DNA of 10,647 nt from JAAYXU01 sp050942555 (GTDB lineage: Bacteria; Bacillota; Clostridia; Christensenellales; UMGS416), in assembly GCA_050942555.1 (NCBI GenBank), contig JBMNNN010000058.1:1-10647 (forward strand). Direction: 5' to 3'. Both the position numbers and the translations under genes were made by a program. The notes beneath the pieces are model-generated. The model saw only the letters and a list, made by a program, of their open reading frames with translations, was not told where the DNA came from and searched no databases. Below, in pieces: positions 1 to 5,777 of the stretch. Within the stretch, counting starts at the first letter, position 1, and every line of letters starts with the position of its first letter.

Positions 1-34
1 ATTAACATGGATTGACGATCCCTGCACCTTTTTT

Positions 35-66
35 GAGCCTCCCGCCCCCGCGGGGGCGGGAGGCTC
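35..66. repeat. Perfect 32-bp G+C-rich palindrome
   Basis: Bases 35-50 are exactly reverse-complementary to bases 51-66, from GAGCCTCCC on the left to GGGAGGCTC on the right, with CCCCCGCGGGGG in the middle and no unpaired loop. As RNA or extruded DNA it would be a very stable hairpin. It is preceded by six T (29-34) but followed by CCTTCGGG, so neither strand has a U-run after the stem, and it is not a standard intrinsic terminator. It could be a protein-binding palindrome, a stem belonging to an upstream element outside the window, or an assembly artefact. Confidence 0.85.
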
Positions 67-516
67 CCTTCGGGATATGTAGTCATGCCTGCTTATTTAC
101 CCAGAACTATTTTACACTAACCTTTTCGCAATTGGTTATTTGTGGGGGCCGCATCAGCCGCCCTGATCCGGACCAGCCTATTCGCACTATGTCAGCCAAT
201 GACCCGCCTGCAAACGATCAATTATCGAGAAAAACACTTCCGCACATACCCTCTTATTATGAATATAGCATGCTCGTGCAAAGGCATCGCTCTTACTCTA
301 TATATTCCCGATTGATAAATTCAATCACTCTCCTTTTAGGATATCCAGGTTGTCTTTATGCATGCAGTCGAATAGGGATGAATGATTTGCCTTTATGTTA
401 TGTGGCCAATTCTCTTTTTATATCCGCTTATTCATCTGTTGAAGGCGCAGCGATAACATCATTGGCAGATGGTGTCATATATCCGTCAAGCCCTGTGGAA
501 AATCCCGTTTGCTTGC
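67..516. other. A+T-richer stretch without a recognisable gene
   Basis: By eye this stretch is about 40-45% G+C in its central part (roughly 240-480), clearly lower than the genes to the right. No stop occurs in one plus-strand frame from base 12 to 608, and an ATG at 189 would give a 139-residue product, but no ribosome binding site precedes it. The translation has scattered Cys, Ser and Tyr, no recognisable domain and no family resemblance, so it is not called as a gene. There is no long minus-strand frame. A near-consensus DnaA box (TGTGGAAAA, 494-502, 8 of 9 on the minus strand) lies near its right end. It may be an unwinding region, part of a large non-coding RNA, or a decayed foreign insert. 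Confidence 0.4.
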
Positions 517-762
517 GCATACGCGCCGTATGCCGTATAATTATCGGCGGTGGCGTCCGGGCTGTGGTTGCAAGTCGATGCCAGCCGCGGGCGAAACGAC
601 CCACGTAAGGCGGTTCAAATAACCGCTGAGCACGGCGCGGTTTAGATGTAAGCCCGGCCAGGGATTCCCTGAGAGGGGAAGCGTGACGGGGCGAGCGCCC
701 CTTGAGCTAATCCCCCAGCCGGCGGGTGTGGGGTAGAAAACCAGGTCAGCCGGACGCCGCCC
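517..762 (+). ncRNA. Candidate structured non-coding RNA (unidentified)
   Basis: Several stems lie in order and are mostly mutually compatible. GCATACG 517-523 pairs with CGTATGC 527-533. CCGGGCT 557-563 pairs with AGCCCGG 651-657 and encloses a helix of GTGG 564-567 and GTCG 574-577 against CGAC 597-600 and CCAC 601-604. GCGGTT 610-615 pairs with AACCGC 621-626. GGGATT 661-666 pairs with AATCCC 709-714 and encloses two small hairpins (CCCT/AGGG at 667-677 and GGGGC/GCCCC at 688-701). GGCG 721-724 pairs with CGCC 755-758. An alternative helix, 654-658 with 718-722, would compete with 651-657. I do not recognise the family: RNase P, tmRNA, SRP and 6S hallmarks are absent. It could instead be a leader of the downstream kinase gene. 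Strand is assumed. Confidence 0.3.
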
Positions 763-838
763 ATTGATGAAAATATGACGCGCGGCTTGGTGGGAAACTC
801 CGTGAATAATCCGGACAAACTCCCCGAACATCCAGAGG

Positions 839-875
839 ATATCCACGGACTTATCCACAGTGTCCACAATTGTGG
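839..875 (+). promoter_or_regulatory. Cluster of DnaA-box-like sites
   Basis: TTATCCACA at 851-859 is a perfect match to the bacterial DnaA box (TTATNCACA). It is flanked by ATATCCACG at 839-847 (7 of 9) and GTGTCCACA at 860-868 (7 of 9), all in the same orientation and 9-12 bp apart. The last overlaps the perfect palindrome CCACAATTGTGG (864-875), which adds an inverted CCACA core. An 8 of 9 site on the other strand lies at 494-502. Phased boxes beside an A+T-rich tract suit DnaA binding, either at an origin or at a DnaA-controlled locus. The usual origin neighbours (dnaA, dnaN, rpmH, parAB) are not in the window, so origin status is not established. Confidence 0.4.
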
Positions 876-945
876 GCGAAAACCAGCGCCAATAACGGGT
901 TTTTCCCCTGATTCACCGCTTCAACAGCCATCCGGGAGGAGCGCA

Positions 946-1893
946 ATGATCACGGCAGTATGTCTGAACCCCTGTATCGACCGCATGGTGGAAATCGAAC
1001 GCTTCATGTACGGTGGAATGAACCGCATACTCGGAGCGCGGGAGGACGGCAGCGGCAAGGGCGTCAACGTGGCTATCGCCTGCCGGCAGATCGGCCTTGC
1101 GGCCGCCTGTATCGGGCTTATGGGCGATAAGTCGGAATCCATTACCGGCCGACTTGAGCGCGCAGGCTGCCCGCAGGAGTTTCTTCCCGCCGACAGCCCG
1201 GTGCGCGTCAATCTCAAGGTGCTCGACCGGGGGGCCGGCGTGATCACCGAGATCAACGAGCCGGGCATACCTGTTGCGCCGGGGCAGGACGAGGCCCTGA
1301 TCGGACTGTCTTTGAAGTGGGCGCGCCGCAGCGAATACCTGGTACTGACCGGAAGCATGCCGCCCGCGTGCCCGCCGGACCTGTATGCGCGCATCATCGA
1401 AGCGGTACGCCGGGACGGAGGCGGCTGCCGGTGTGTGCTGGACGCTGAGGGCGAGAATCTCGCGCTGGGCATCGCGGCCCGGCCCTACATGATCAAGCCC
1501 AACCGCTACGAGCTGGAGCTCCTGTGCGGGCGGGAGCTCCCGGGCATCAGCGACGTGGACGAGGCGGCCCGCGTGCTCGCCCGACAGGGCATTTCGATCG
1601 TAGCGGTATCGCTGGGCGGCGACGGCGCGTACGTGACCGACGGCGATAGGGCGTACTGGTCCCCTGCGCTGGACGTGCCGGTTCGCAGCACGGTCGGAGC
1701 GGGGGACAGCATGGTGGCCGGGTACCTGCGGGCCTTCGAGATGGGACTGCCGCTTGCCGAGGCGTTCGTGCACGCGGTAGCTGCGGCCTCTGCCAGCGTG
1801 ATGACCGAGGGAACGCAGCTCATCGACGCGCGGGCGTATGAGCGACTGCTGGGGCGCGTGTCGCCGATGCCCGTCAAAAGGAGCGAAAAATGA
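946..1893 (+). CDS. pfkB: PfkB-family sugar-phosphate kinase (1-phosphofructokinase type)
   Basis: This encodes a 315-residue ribokinase-fold kinase of the usual family length. Members transfer ATP phosphate to fructose-1-phosphate, fructose-6-phosphate or tagatose-6-phosphate in the cytosol. The N-terminus AVCLNPCIDR (4-13) and the substrate/nucleotide segment GSGKGVNVA (35-43) are typical of the 1-phosphofructokinase/LacC branch. The C-terminal signature STVGAGDSM (248-256) supplies the anion hole and catalytic base Asp254. The frame is open upstream to 775, but ATG 946 is preceded by GGGAGGA at good spacing, so that start is chosen. The stop overlaps the next gene's ATG (ATGA, 1890-1893), implying translational coupling with homoserine kinase. 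No fructose PTS or regulator gene is adjacent, so the exact sugar phosphate cannot be fixed. No clear sigma-A promoter was found upstream. Confidence 0.9.
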   Translation: MITAVCLNPCIDRMVEIERFMYGGMNRILGAREDGSGKGVNVAIACRQIGLAAACIGLMGDKSESITGRLERAGCPQEFLPADSPVRVNLKVLDRGAGVITEINEPGIPVAPGQDEALIGLSLKWARRSEYLVLTGSMPPACPPDLYARIIEAVRRDGGGCRCVLDAEGENLALGIAARPYMIKPNRYELELLCGRELPGISDVDEAARVLARQGISIVAVSLGGDGAYVTDGDRAYWSPALDVPVRSTVGAGDSMVAGYLRAFEMGLPLAEAFVHAVAAASASVMTEGTQLIDARAYERLLGRVSPMPVKRSEK

Positions 1894-2792
1894 TCCGTGT
1901 GCATGTACCGGCGGGAACCACAAACCTGGGCGCGGGATTCGACTGCCTGGGGCTGGCGCTGGCGATCTCAAACACGATCGCGGTGGGGGAGAGCGACGCG
2001 CTGCGCATCGAGGTACCGCAAGAAGAGGAAGGCCGCATCCCGCAGGACGAGCGCAATCTCGTATGGCAGGCGATGGTGCGCACCTGGGAGGCCGCGGGGG
2101 TCGCCGTGCGCCCTGTCAGCATCCGGCAGGTCAACCGGATACCGGTCACACGGGGGCTTGGAAGCAGCGCCGCCGCCATCGTCAGCGGTATCGTGGCGGC
2201 TGACCGGCTGGCATCCCTGCGCATGTCCATCGAGGACAGGCTCGATCTGGCGGCCCGTCTGGACGGACACCCGGACAACGTCGCTCCCGCGCTTCTGGGC
2301 GGGCTGACCGCCGTGGCTCTGGATGGCGGGAGGGTGCGGGCGGTGCGCGCGATGCCGCATCCCGGGTTTTCCTTTTTTATCATGATACCGGATTTTGAGC
2401 TGTCTACCCGCCGGGCGCGCACGGCGCTTCCGGACCAATACAGCCGCGCCGACGCCGTCCACAACCTGACCCGCGCGACGCTGATGTTCGCGTCGCTGAC
2501 GGGCGGCCATCCTGAAAACCTGTGGACCTCGTGCGACGACCGGATGCACCAACCCTACCGGCGCGCGCTTGTTCCCGGATTCGACGAGATACTCGCAGCG
2601 GCGCGCAGGCATGGCGCCGCGGGCGCGTGGCTTTCGGGCGCGGGACCTGCCATCGCGGCGGCGGTTTGGGGCGACACCGCGGATTTTGAGGCGGGTATGC
2701 GCGGCGCTCTGGCGGCGCTTCCCGGGCGCTGGTCGCTTCATCTACCCGGCGTCGCGGCCGAGGGCGCGGTCGCTGAACCATCGGATATTTGA
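1890..2792 (+). CDS. thrB: Homoserine kinase (GHMP family)
   Basis: This encodes a 300-residue GHMP kinase that phosphorylates L-homoserine with ATP to O-phosphohomoserine, the step before threonine synthase. The length is normal. The N-terminal strand motif VPAGTTNLGAGFDCLG (6-21) is highly characteristic of ThrB. The ATP-binding loop is PVTRGLGSSAAA (residues 85-96), followed by a HPDNVAPALLGG segment and the C-terminal glycine motif LSGAGPAIAA. The start overlaps the preceding kinase stop by four bases, with GGAG a few bases upstream inside that gene. The usual partners (homoserine dehydrogenase, threonine synthase) are not next to it, so either the threonine pathway is scattered or thrB was recruited to this kinase pair. 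Homoserine is the most likely substrate from the motifs, while a related alcohol cannot be excluded. Confidence 0.92.
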   Translation: MIRVHVPAGTTNLGAGFDCLGLALAISNTIAVGESDALRIEVPQEEEGRIPQDERNLVWQAMVRTWEAAGVAVRPVSIRQVNRIPVTRGLGSSAAAIVSGIVAADRLASLRMSIEDRLDLAARLDGHPDNVAPALLGGLTAVALDGGRVRAVRAMPHPGFSFFIMIPDFELSTRRARTALPDQYSRADAVHNLTRATLMFASLTGGHPENLWTSCDDRMHQPYRRALVPGFDEILAAARRHGAAGAWLSGAGPAIAAAVWGDTADFEAGMRGALAALPGRWSLHLPGVAAEGAVAEPSDI

Positions 2793-2802
2793 CATGAATA
2801 AT

Positions 2803-2850
2803 ATGCCTCCCCCGGCTTCAGACTATTGCTGAATGATCGCAGGGAGGTAT
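2803..2850 (+). promoter_or_regulatory. Leader hairpin able to mask the ribosome binding site of the CBS gene
   Basis: The Shine-Dalgarno region GGGAGGTAT (2842-2850) is complementary, with one G-U pair, to ATGCCTCCC (2803-2811). Between them an inner stem TTCAG (2817-2821) with CTGAA (2829-2833) closes a seven-base loop. The whole 48-nt element would hide the ribosome binding site just ahead of ATG 2857. Both arms lie between thrB and the CBS gene, so it could control translation of the latter alone. No known riboswitch class is recognised, and chance pairing to a purine-rich Shine-Dalgarno is possible. Confidence 0.4.
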
Positions 2851-2856
2851 TTTATT

Positions 2857-3279
2857 ATGCGCATTGAAGATATCATGACGACGAAAGTGCAGACGCTAAG
2901 CGCTACCGATACGATGCAGCAGGCTGCTGCCGCGATGCAAAACCATAACATCGGATCGCTGCCCGTCATGGGAGACCAGGGCATGGTAGGCATCGTCACC
3001 GACAGGGATCTCGTCATACGGGGTATGGCCGCAGGCAGCGATCCGGGCACGACGAGCGTATCGAGCCTCATGACAGGGCCGGTGGTTTACGGAACGCCGA
3101 CGATGGATATCAATGAGGCGGCCGATCTTATGAGCAGGCACCAGATACGCCGCCTGCCCATCATCGACGGAGGCCGACTGGTCGGCATGGTGTCGATGGC
3201 CGATTTGGCGCGGGCGGCCAATTATCGCGTCACCGGCAGCACGCTGCACGATGTGTCCGAGCCGGGAACCGGTCACTAG
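2857..3279 (+). CDS. Two-CBS-domain protein (YhcV-like)
   Basis: This encodes a 140-residue cytosolic protein consisting of a single Bateman module. The first CBS repeat spans about residues 1-58 (IEDIMTTKVQTLSATDT, then GIVTDRDLVIRG). The second spans about 65-125 (SSLMTGPVVYGTPTM, then QIRRLPIIDGGRLVGMVSMADL). CBS pairs typically bind adenosine nucleotides such as AMP, ATP or S-adenosylmethionine and sense energy or redox state. Length and layout resemble Bacillus subtilis YhcV. The start at 2857 is chosen because GGGAGG lies 9 bases upstream; an in-frame ATG at 2833 lacks such a site. No catalytic domain is attached, so it is probably a regulatory or ligand-sensing protein of unknown partner. 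It lies 64 bases after thrB and may be read from the same transcript. Confidence 0.9.
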   Translation: MRIEDIMTTKVQTLSATDTMQQAAAAMQNHNIGSLPVMGDQGMVGIVTDRDLVIRGMAAGSDPGTTSVSSLMTGPVVYGTPTMDINEAADLMSRHQIRRLPIIDGGRLVGMVSMADLARAANYRVTGSTLHDVSEPGTGH

Positions 3280-3297
3280 CCCTGGGCCTTGACCCCA

Positions 3298-3312
3298 CAG
3301 AATGACATTCTG
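3298..3312. repeat. Short inverted repeat after the CBS gene
   Basis: CAGAAT (3298-3303) and ATTCTG (3307-3312) are reverse complements separated by GAC. The stem is only six base pairs and no U-run follows, so it is a poor terminator. It lies upstream of the peptidase promoter and could be an operator or chance. Confidence 0.3.
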
Positions 3313-3357
3313 CGCAGTAAATCGTTGTATTGACGCATCCGCCGCCCCCGGACCGCT

Positions 3358-3377
3358 CCTTTATGGTATAATAAAGG
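3358..3377 (+). promoter_or_regulatory. Extended -10 promoter inside an inverted repeat
   Basis: TATAAT (3367-3372) preceded by TGG (3364-3366) gives an extended -10 element. No good -35 hexamer sits 16-18 bases upstream; the TTGACG at 3330-3335 is too far away. CCTTTAT (3358-3364) and ATAAAGG (3371-3377) are perfect inverted arms around the -10 core, so a repressor or activator site may overlap the promoter. Transcription would start near 3379 and drive the zinc peptidase gene at 3406. Confidence 0.6.
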
Positions 3378-3405
3378 ATAAGCTCACAAAGGAGGCGGTG
3401 CCTTT

Positions 3406-4116
3406 ATGATGCTAGGCTATTTGTATCTGGACAGCACGCTTCTGCTTCTCATTCCCGGCATCGTGCTGGCTCTGTGGGCGCAGACCCGGGTCCGCAGCGT
3501 GTTTCATCAGTATTCGGGCATATTCTCCAATAACGGCTGGACCGCCGAGATGATGGCGCGCCGGATTCTCGACGAGAACGGGCTGCACGACGTGCAGGTG
3601 ACCGGCGCAAGCGGTATACTGAGTGACCACTATAATCCGCGGCGGCAGGTGCTCCGCCTGTCGGAGTCGGTGTACGGCTCCTCGTCGCTGGCCGCGCTGG
3701 GCGTGGCGGCCCACGAGGTCGGGCATGCGCTGCAGCACCGGTTTGGCTACGCGCCGATGACGCTGCGGTCGGCGATCGTCCCTGTGGCCAGCATCGGGAG
3801 CTATTTGGCGTGGCCGCTGCTCATCTTTGGAATGCTGATGGCAAACCAGATGCTGATACTGTGGGGCGTGTGCGCTTTCGGGTTCGCGGTCCTCTTTCAG
3901 CTCGTGACGCTGCCGGTGGAGTTCAATGCAAGCCGCCGCGCGCTGACCCTTCTTGAGGAGGGAGGCTACCTGACCGAGATGGAGCTTCCCGGAGCGCGCA
4001 AGGTGCTTAATGCGGCGGCCCTGACATACCTGGCGGCGCTGCTGATGGGCGTGCTGCAGCTGCTAAGGCTGCTGATGCTCACCGGCATACTGGGCGGTCG
4101 GCGCAGGCGGTATTAG
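3406..4116 (+). CDS. yugP: Membrane zinc metallopeptidase (YugP family)
   Basis: This encodes a 236-residue integral membrane protein of the neutral zinc metallopeptidase-2 (YugP) family, normal in length. The catalytic motif HEVGH (His103, Glu104, His107) lies in AAHEVGHALQH. The segment LSDHYNP (72-78) and the downstream EFNASRRA (Glu172 a probable third metal ligand) are typical of this family. Hydrophobic segments at about 9-25, 123-146, 149-170 and 204-228 suggest four membrane passes, and the C-terminus is basic (GGRRRRY). GGAGG ends 10 bases before ATG 3406; a second ATG immediately follows. The substrate of the family is not established; a role in membrane protein turnover is inferred. 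It has its own promoter and ends at a strong terminator, so it is probably monocistronic. Confidence 0.92.
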   Translation: MMLGYLYLDSTLLLLIPGIVLALWAQTRVRSVFHQYSGIFSNNGWTAEMMARRILDENGLHDVQVTGASGILSDHYNPRRQVLRLSESVYGSSSLAALGVAAHEVGHALQHRFGYAPMTLRSAIVPVASIGSYLAWPLLIFGMLMANQMLILWGVCAFGFAVLFQLVTLPVEFNASRRALTLLEEGGYLTEMELPGARKVLNAAALTYLAALLMGVLQLLRLLMLTGILGGRRRRY

Positions 4117-4126
4117 ATCAATAGAT

Positions 4127-4162
4127 AAATGCCCGGAGTAGATTTCGCCCCGGGCATTTTTT
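4127..4162 (+). terminator. Intrinsic terminator between converging genes
   Basis: AAATGCCCGG (4127-4136) pairs with CCGGGCATTT (4150-4159), leaving a 13-base loop, and a six-T run (4157-4162) follows. It ends the zinc peptidase transcript 11 bases after its stop. Read on the minus strand the same stem is followed by TTTATCTATT, so it may also weakly terminate the coat protein transcript. Confidence 0.85.
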
Positions 4163-4172
4163 GTAAATGCGT

Positions 4173-4634
4173 TCAGCCGTACATCCCGTTTTGCGCCATA
4201 TAGTTGAATATCTGCTCGCCGTGCTGCTGCTCTTCTTTTTGTATATGGTTGAGAGCGTCCCGGACATTGGTTTCCTGAAACTCAAAGATCGCGGTATTAT
4301 ATACCGAAGATACATGCTTTTCGGTGGACAGGAGATCGGTGCACAGAAAGCTGTCTTTTTGTTTGTGGGGGTCCGTAGGCGTCGCGGCATATACCGGGGT
4401 AAAGCCGAGCTGCGGCTGGTTTCCACCGCCCGACTGCATCGACGGAACGGTCCCGCTCATGATCTGATTGATCGTATCAAGATGCTGCTGCTCTTTCTGG
4501 CTGATCTGTGTGAACAGTCCCTTGAGCTGGCCGTCATGGGCCTGGGCCGCATAGTTCCTGTACTTTTCCACACAGGTTTGCTCCGCCTCTTTTAAGTCCT
4601 TCAGGTATATTGTTTCTTTTTGCGTGAACTGCAT
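4173..4634 (-). CDS. cotF: Spore coat protein, CotF-like
   Basis: This encodes a 153-residue protein of the Coat_F family, ferritin-like helical proteins found in Bacillota endospore coats and related clostridial proteins. It is predicted to be all-helical with a Gly/Pro-rich hinge at about 61-88. The repeated pattern KEQQH (47-51) and KEEQQH (133-138), each followed by a helix, suggests an internal duplication with Glu/His residues that could bind metal. The C-terminus NYMAQNGMYG is typical of the family. The start at 4634 is chosen because GAGGTG (4641-4646, minus strand) lies six bases upstream; the frame is open 19 codons further but without a ribosome binding site. It is the last minus-strand gene before the convergent terminator and appears monocistronic. 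Coat function is known for the family, not shown here. Confidence 0.88.
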   Translation of the reverse strand: MQFTQKETIYLKDLKEAEQTCVEKYRNYAAQAHDGQLKGLFTQISQKEQQHLDTINQIMSGTVPSMQSGGGNQPQLGFTPVYAATPTDPHKQKDSFLCTDLLSTEKHVSSVYNTAIFEFQETNVRDALNHIQKEEQQHGEQIFNYMAQNGMYG

Positions 4635-4651
4635 GTCTATCACCTCAATGC

Positions 4652-4680
4652 TAGTTTGCCGGATTTCGCGAAATCTATTC
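4652..4680 (-). promoter_or_regulatory. Possible forespore-type (sigma-G/sigma-F-like) promoter of the coat gene
   Basis: On the minus strand GAATA (4680-4676) is followed after 17 bases by CAAACTA (4658-4652). These resemble the GNATA -35 and CATACTA -10 elements of forespore sigma factors. The spacer contains the perfect 14-bp palindrome GATTTCGCGAAATC (4662-4675). The predicted RNA start, near 4645, would fall at the edge of the ribosome binding site, giving an unusually short leader; this weakens the call. Confidence 0.35.
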
Positions 4681-4720
4681 GCTCCGGACAAAAGATCGGC
4701 GGCGATGAGACAGCCCCGGT

Positions 4721-5668
4721 TTACAGTTTCCGCTTATAGAGCTTCCGGTTTTCGAGCGTCCATACGTTTTCCGAAAAGGTGCCGGGTTCCAGCGGCTCGA
4801 GTGTCTTGTGCATATCGAACATCCGCGCGTCGATGATATCGAGATAATGGAGGATCTCCGCCTCGGGGAACATCGGCCGACGCGGGCTTCCGTATTCGGG
4901 CTCGTAGTGGTGGGACAGCACCATGTGCTTAAGGAGCGTCACGATCTCGGGATCTGCGCCTGTATCGCGGGCTATCCGGTCGATCTCGACGACGCCCTGC
5001 ACGATATGCCCCAGCAGCAGGCCGTCGCTGCTGTACTGGGTGGCGACGCCCGATGTGGCCGCATCGAGCTCGCTGACCTTCGCCAGATCGTGTGCGATGA
5101 TCCCTGCCCGCAGCAGGTCGGCGTCAAGGTAGGGATAGACTTTGAGCACGCCGTCGGCCAGCCGCAGCATCGACAGCGTATGGAAAAGAAGGCCCGAGCG
5201 GATCGAATGATGGTTTTTGAGCGCGGCGGGGTAGTAGAGGAGCTGTTCCCTGCGTTCGTCGACAAGACGGCTGACGATGGCGCGGATCGCCTCGCTGCCG
5301 ATGCTCTCTATATAGATCAGCAGCTCATCGAACATGCTCTCGGGCTCCTCGGGGGCCGCGGGAACCAGCTCGCTGATGTTGACCGGGTCCTCGTCGTTTA
5401 CCTCTCGGAAGCGGTCGATGCGCAGCTGTAGTTTTCCCTGCCACTCGGTCACAAGTCCCTGCACCTTGAGGAACGTGCCCACGTCGGGACATGCGGCGGG
5501 GTCGGCGACTTCCCAGAGCTTGCCGTTTATCTCGCCGGTCTTGTCGGCGAGCATATAGTCCCCGTACATCTTATTGTTGGCCGACGTCTTGATCGCCATG
5601 TTTTTGACGATATAAAAGCCGGTTACCGTCATCCCCTTTTGCATATCCGCGATATTCACAAAGTCCAT
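4721..5668 (-). CDS. yhaM: 3'-5' exoribonuclease YhaM (OB fold plus HD domain)
   Basis: This encodes a 315-residue cytosolic nuclease, the normal size for YhaM, which degrades RNA (and DNA in some species) from the 3' end. An N-terminal OB-fold (about 12-92, with DYMLADKTGEINGKLWEV at 37-54) binds nucleic acid. The HD phosphohydrolase domain (about 155-285) has the metal ligands His163, His193-Asp194 (AHDLAK), His221, His248, His253/254 and Asp280 (LDIIDARM). The frame continues 20 codons upstream, but the translation start at 5668 has GAGGG six bases before it, and the shorter product matches the family. It has its own extended -10 promoter. The 86 bases after its stop hold only a weak hairpin (4695-4706) followed by TTTT on the minus strand, so some read-through to the coat gene is possible. 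Confidence 0.93.
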   Translation of the reverse strand: MDFVNIADMQKGMTVTGFYIVKNMAIKTSANNKMYGDYMLADKTGEINGKLWEVADPAACPDVGTFLKVQGLVTEWQGKLQLRIDRFREVNDEDPVNISELVPAAPEEPESMFDELLIYIESIGSEAIRAIVSRLVDERREQLLYYPAALKNHHSIRSGLLFHTLSMLRLADGVLKVYPYLDADLLRAGIIAHDLAKVSELDAATSGVATQYSSDGLLLGHIVQGVVEIDRIARDTGADPEIVTLLKHMVLSHHYEPEYGSPRRPMFPEAEILHYLDIIDARMFDMHKTLEPLEPGTFSENVWTLENRKLYKRKL

Positions 5669-5733
5669 GCCCTTCCCTCGTTTCTGCCTGCTTGCCGCGC
5701 TGCAATACGGCCGCGCCGCCGCCAGCACGCCCC

Positions 5734-5762
5734 ATTATAGCATACTCGAGCCGGAATGAGTA
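5734..5762 (-). promoter_or_regulatory. Extended -10 promoter of the exoribonuclease gene
   Basis: On the minus strand TATAAT (5739-5734) is preceded by TGC, an extended -10 element. The -35 position (around TACTCA) is poor. TACTC and GAGTA (5743-5747 and 5758-5762) form an inverted repeat with a 10-base spacer over the -35 region, a possible operator. Transcription would start near 5727, leaving about 60 bases of leader. Confidence 0.6.
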
Positions 5763-5777
5763 CCCGAACTATAAGCT

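Noticed and set aside
35..66. Intrinsic terminator
   Set aside because: The stem is strong, but no U-run follows it on either strand; the T-tract lies on the 5' side.
688..716. Minus-strand tRNA start (GGGGGATTAGCTCA resembles an acceptor plus D-arm)
   Set aside because: There is no matching D-stem 3' arm, no GTTCGA T-arm and no acceptor complement within tRNA distance.
740..757. Signal recognition particle RNA (ACCAGGTCAG resembles its conserved loop region)
   Set aside because: The diagnostic GGAAGGAAGCAGC part is absent and the sequence diverges right after the match.
541..867. 108-codon minus-strand frame starting with GTG
   Set aside because: No ribosome binding site, no recognisable domain, and it lies over the proposed stems and DnaA boxes.
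913..1971. 352-codon minus-strand frame opposite the sugar kinase
   Set aside because: It is a G+C-driven shadow of two well-supported plus-strand kinases, with no motif of its own.
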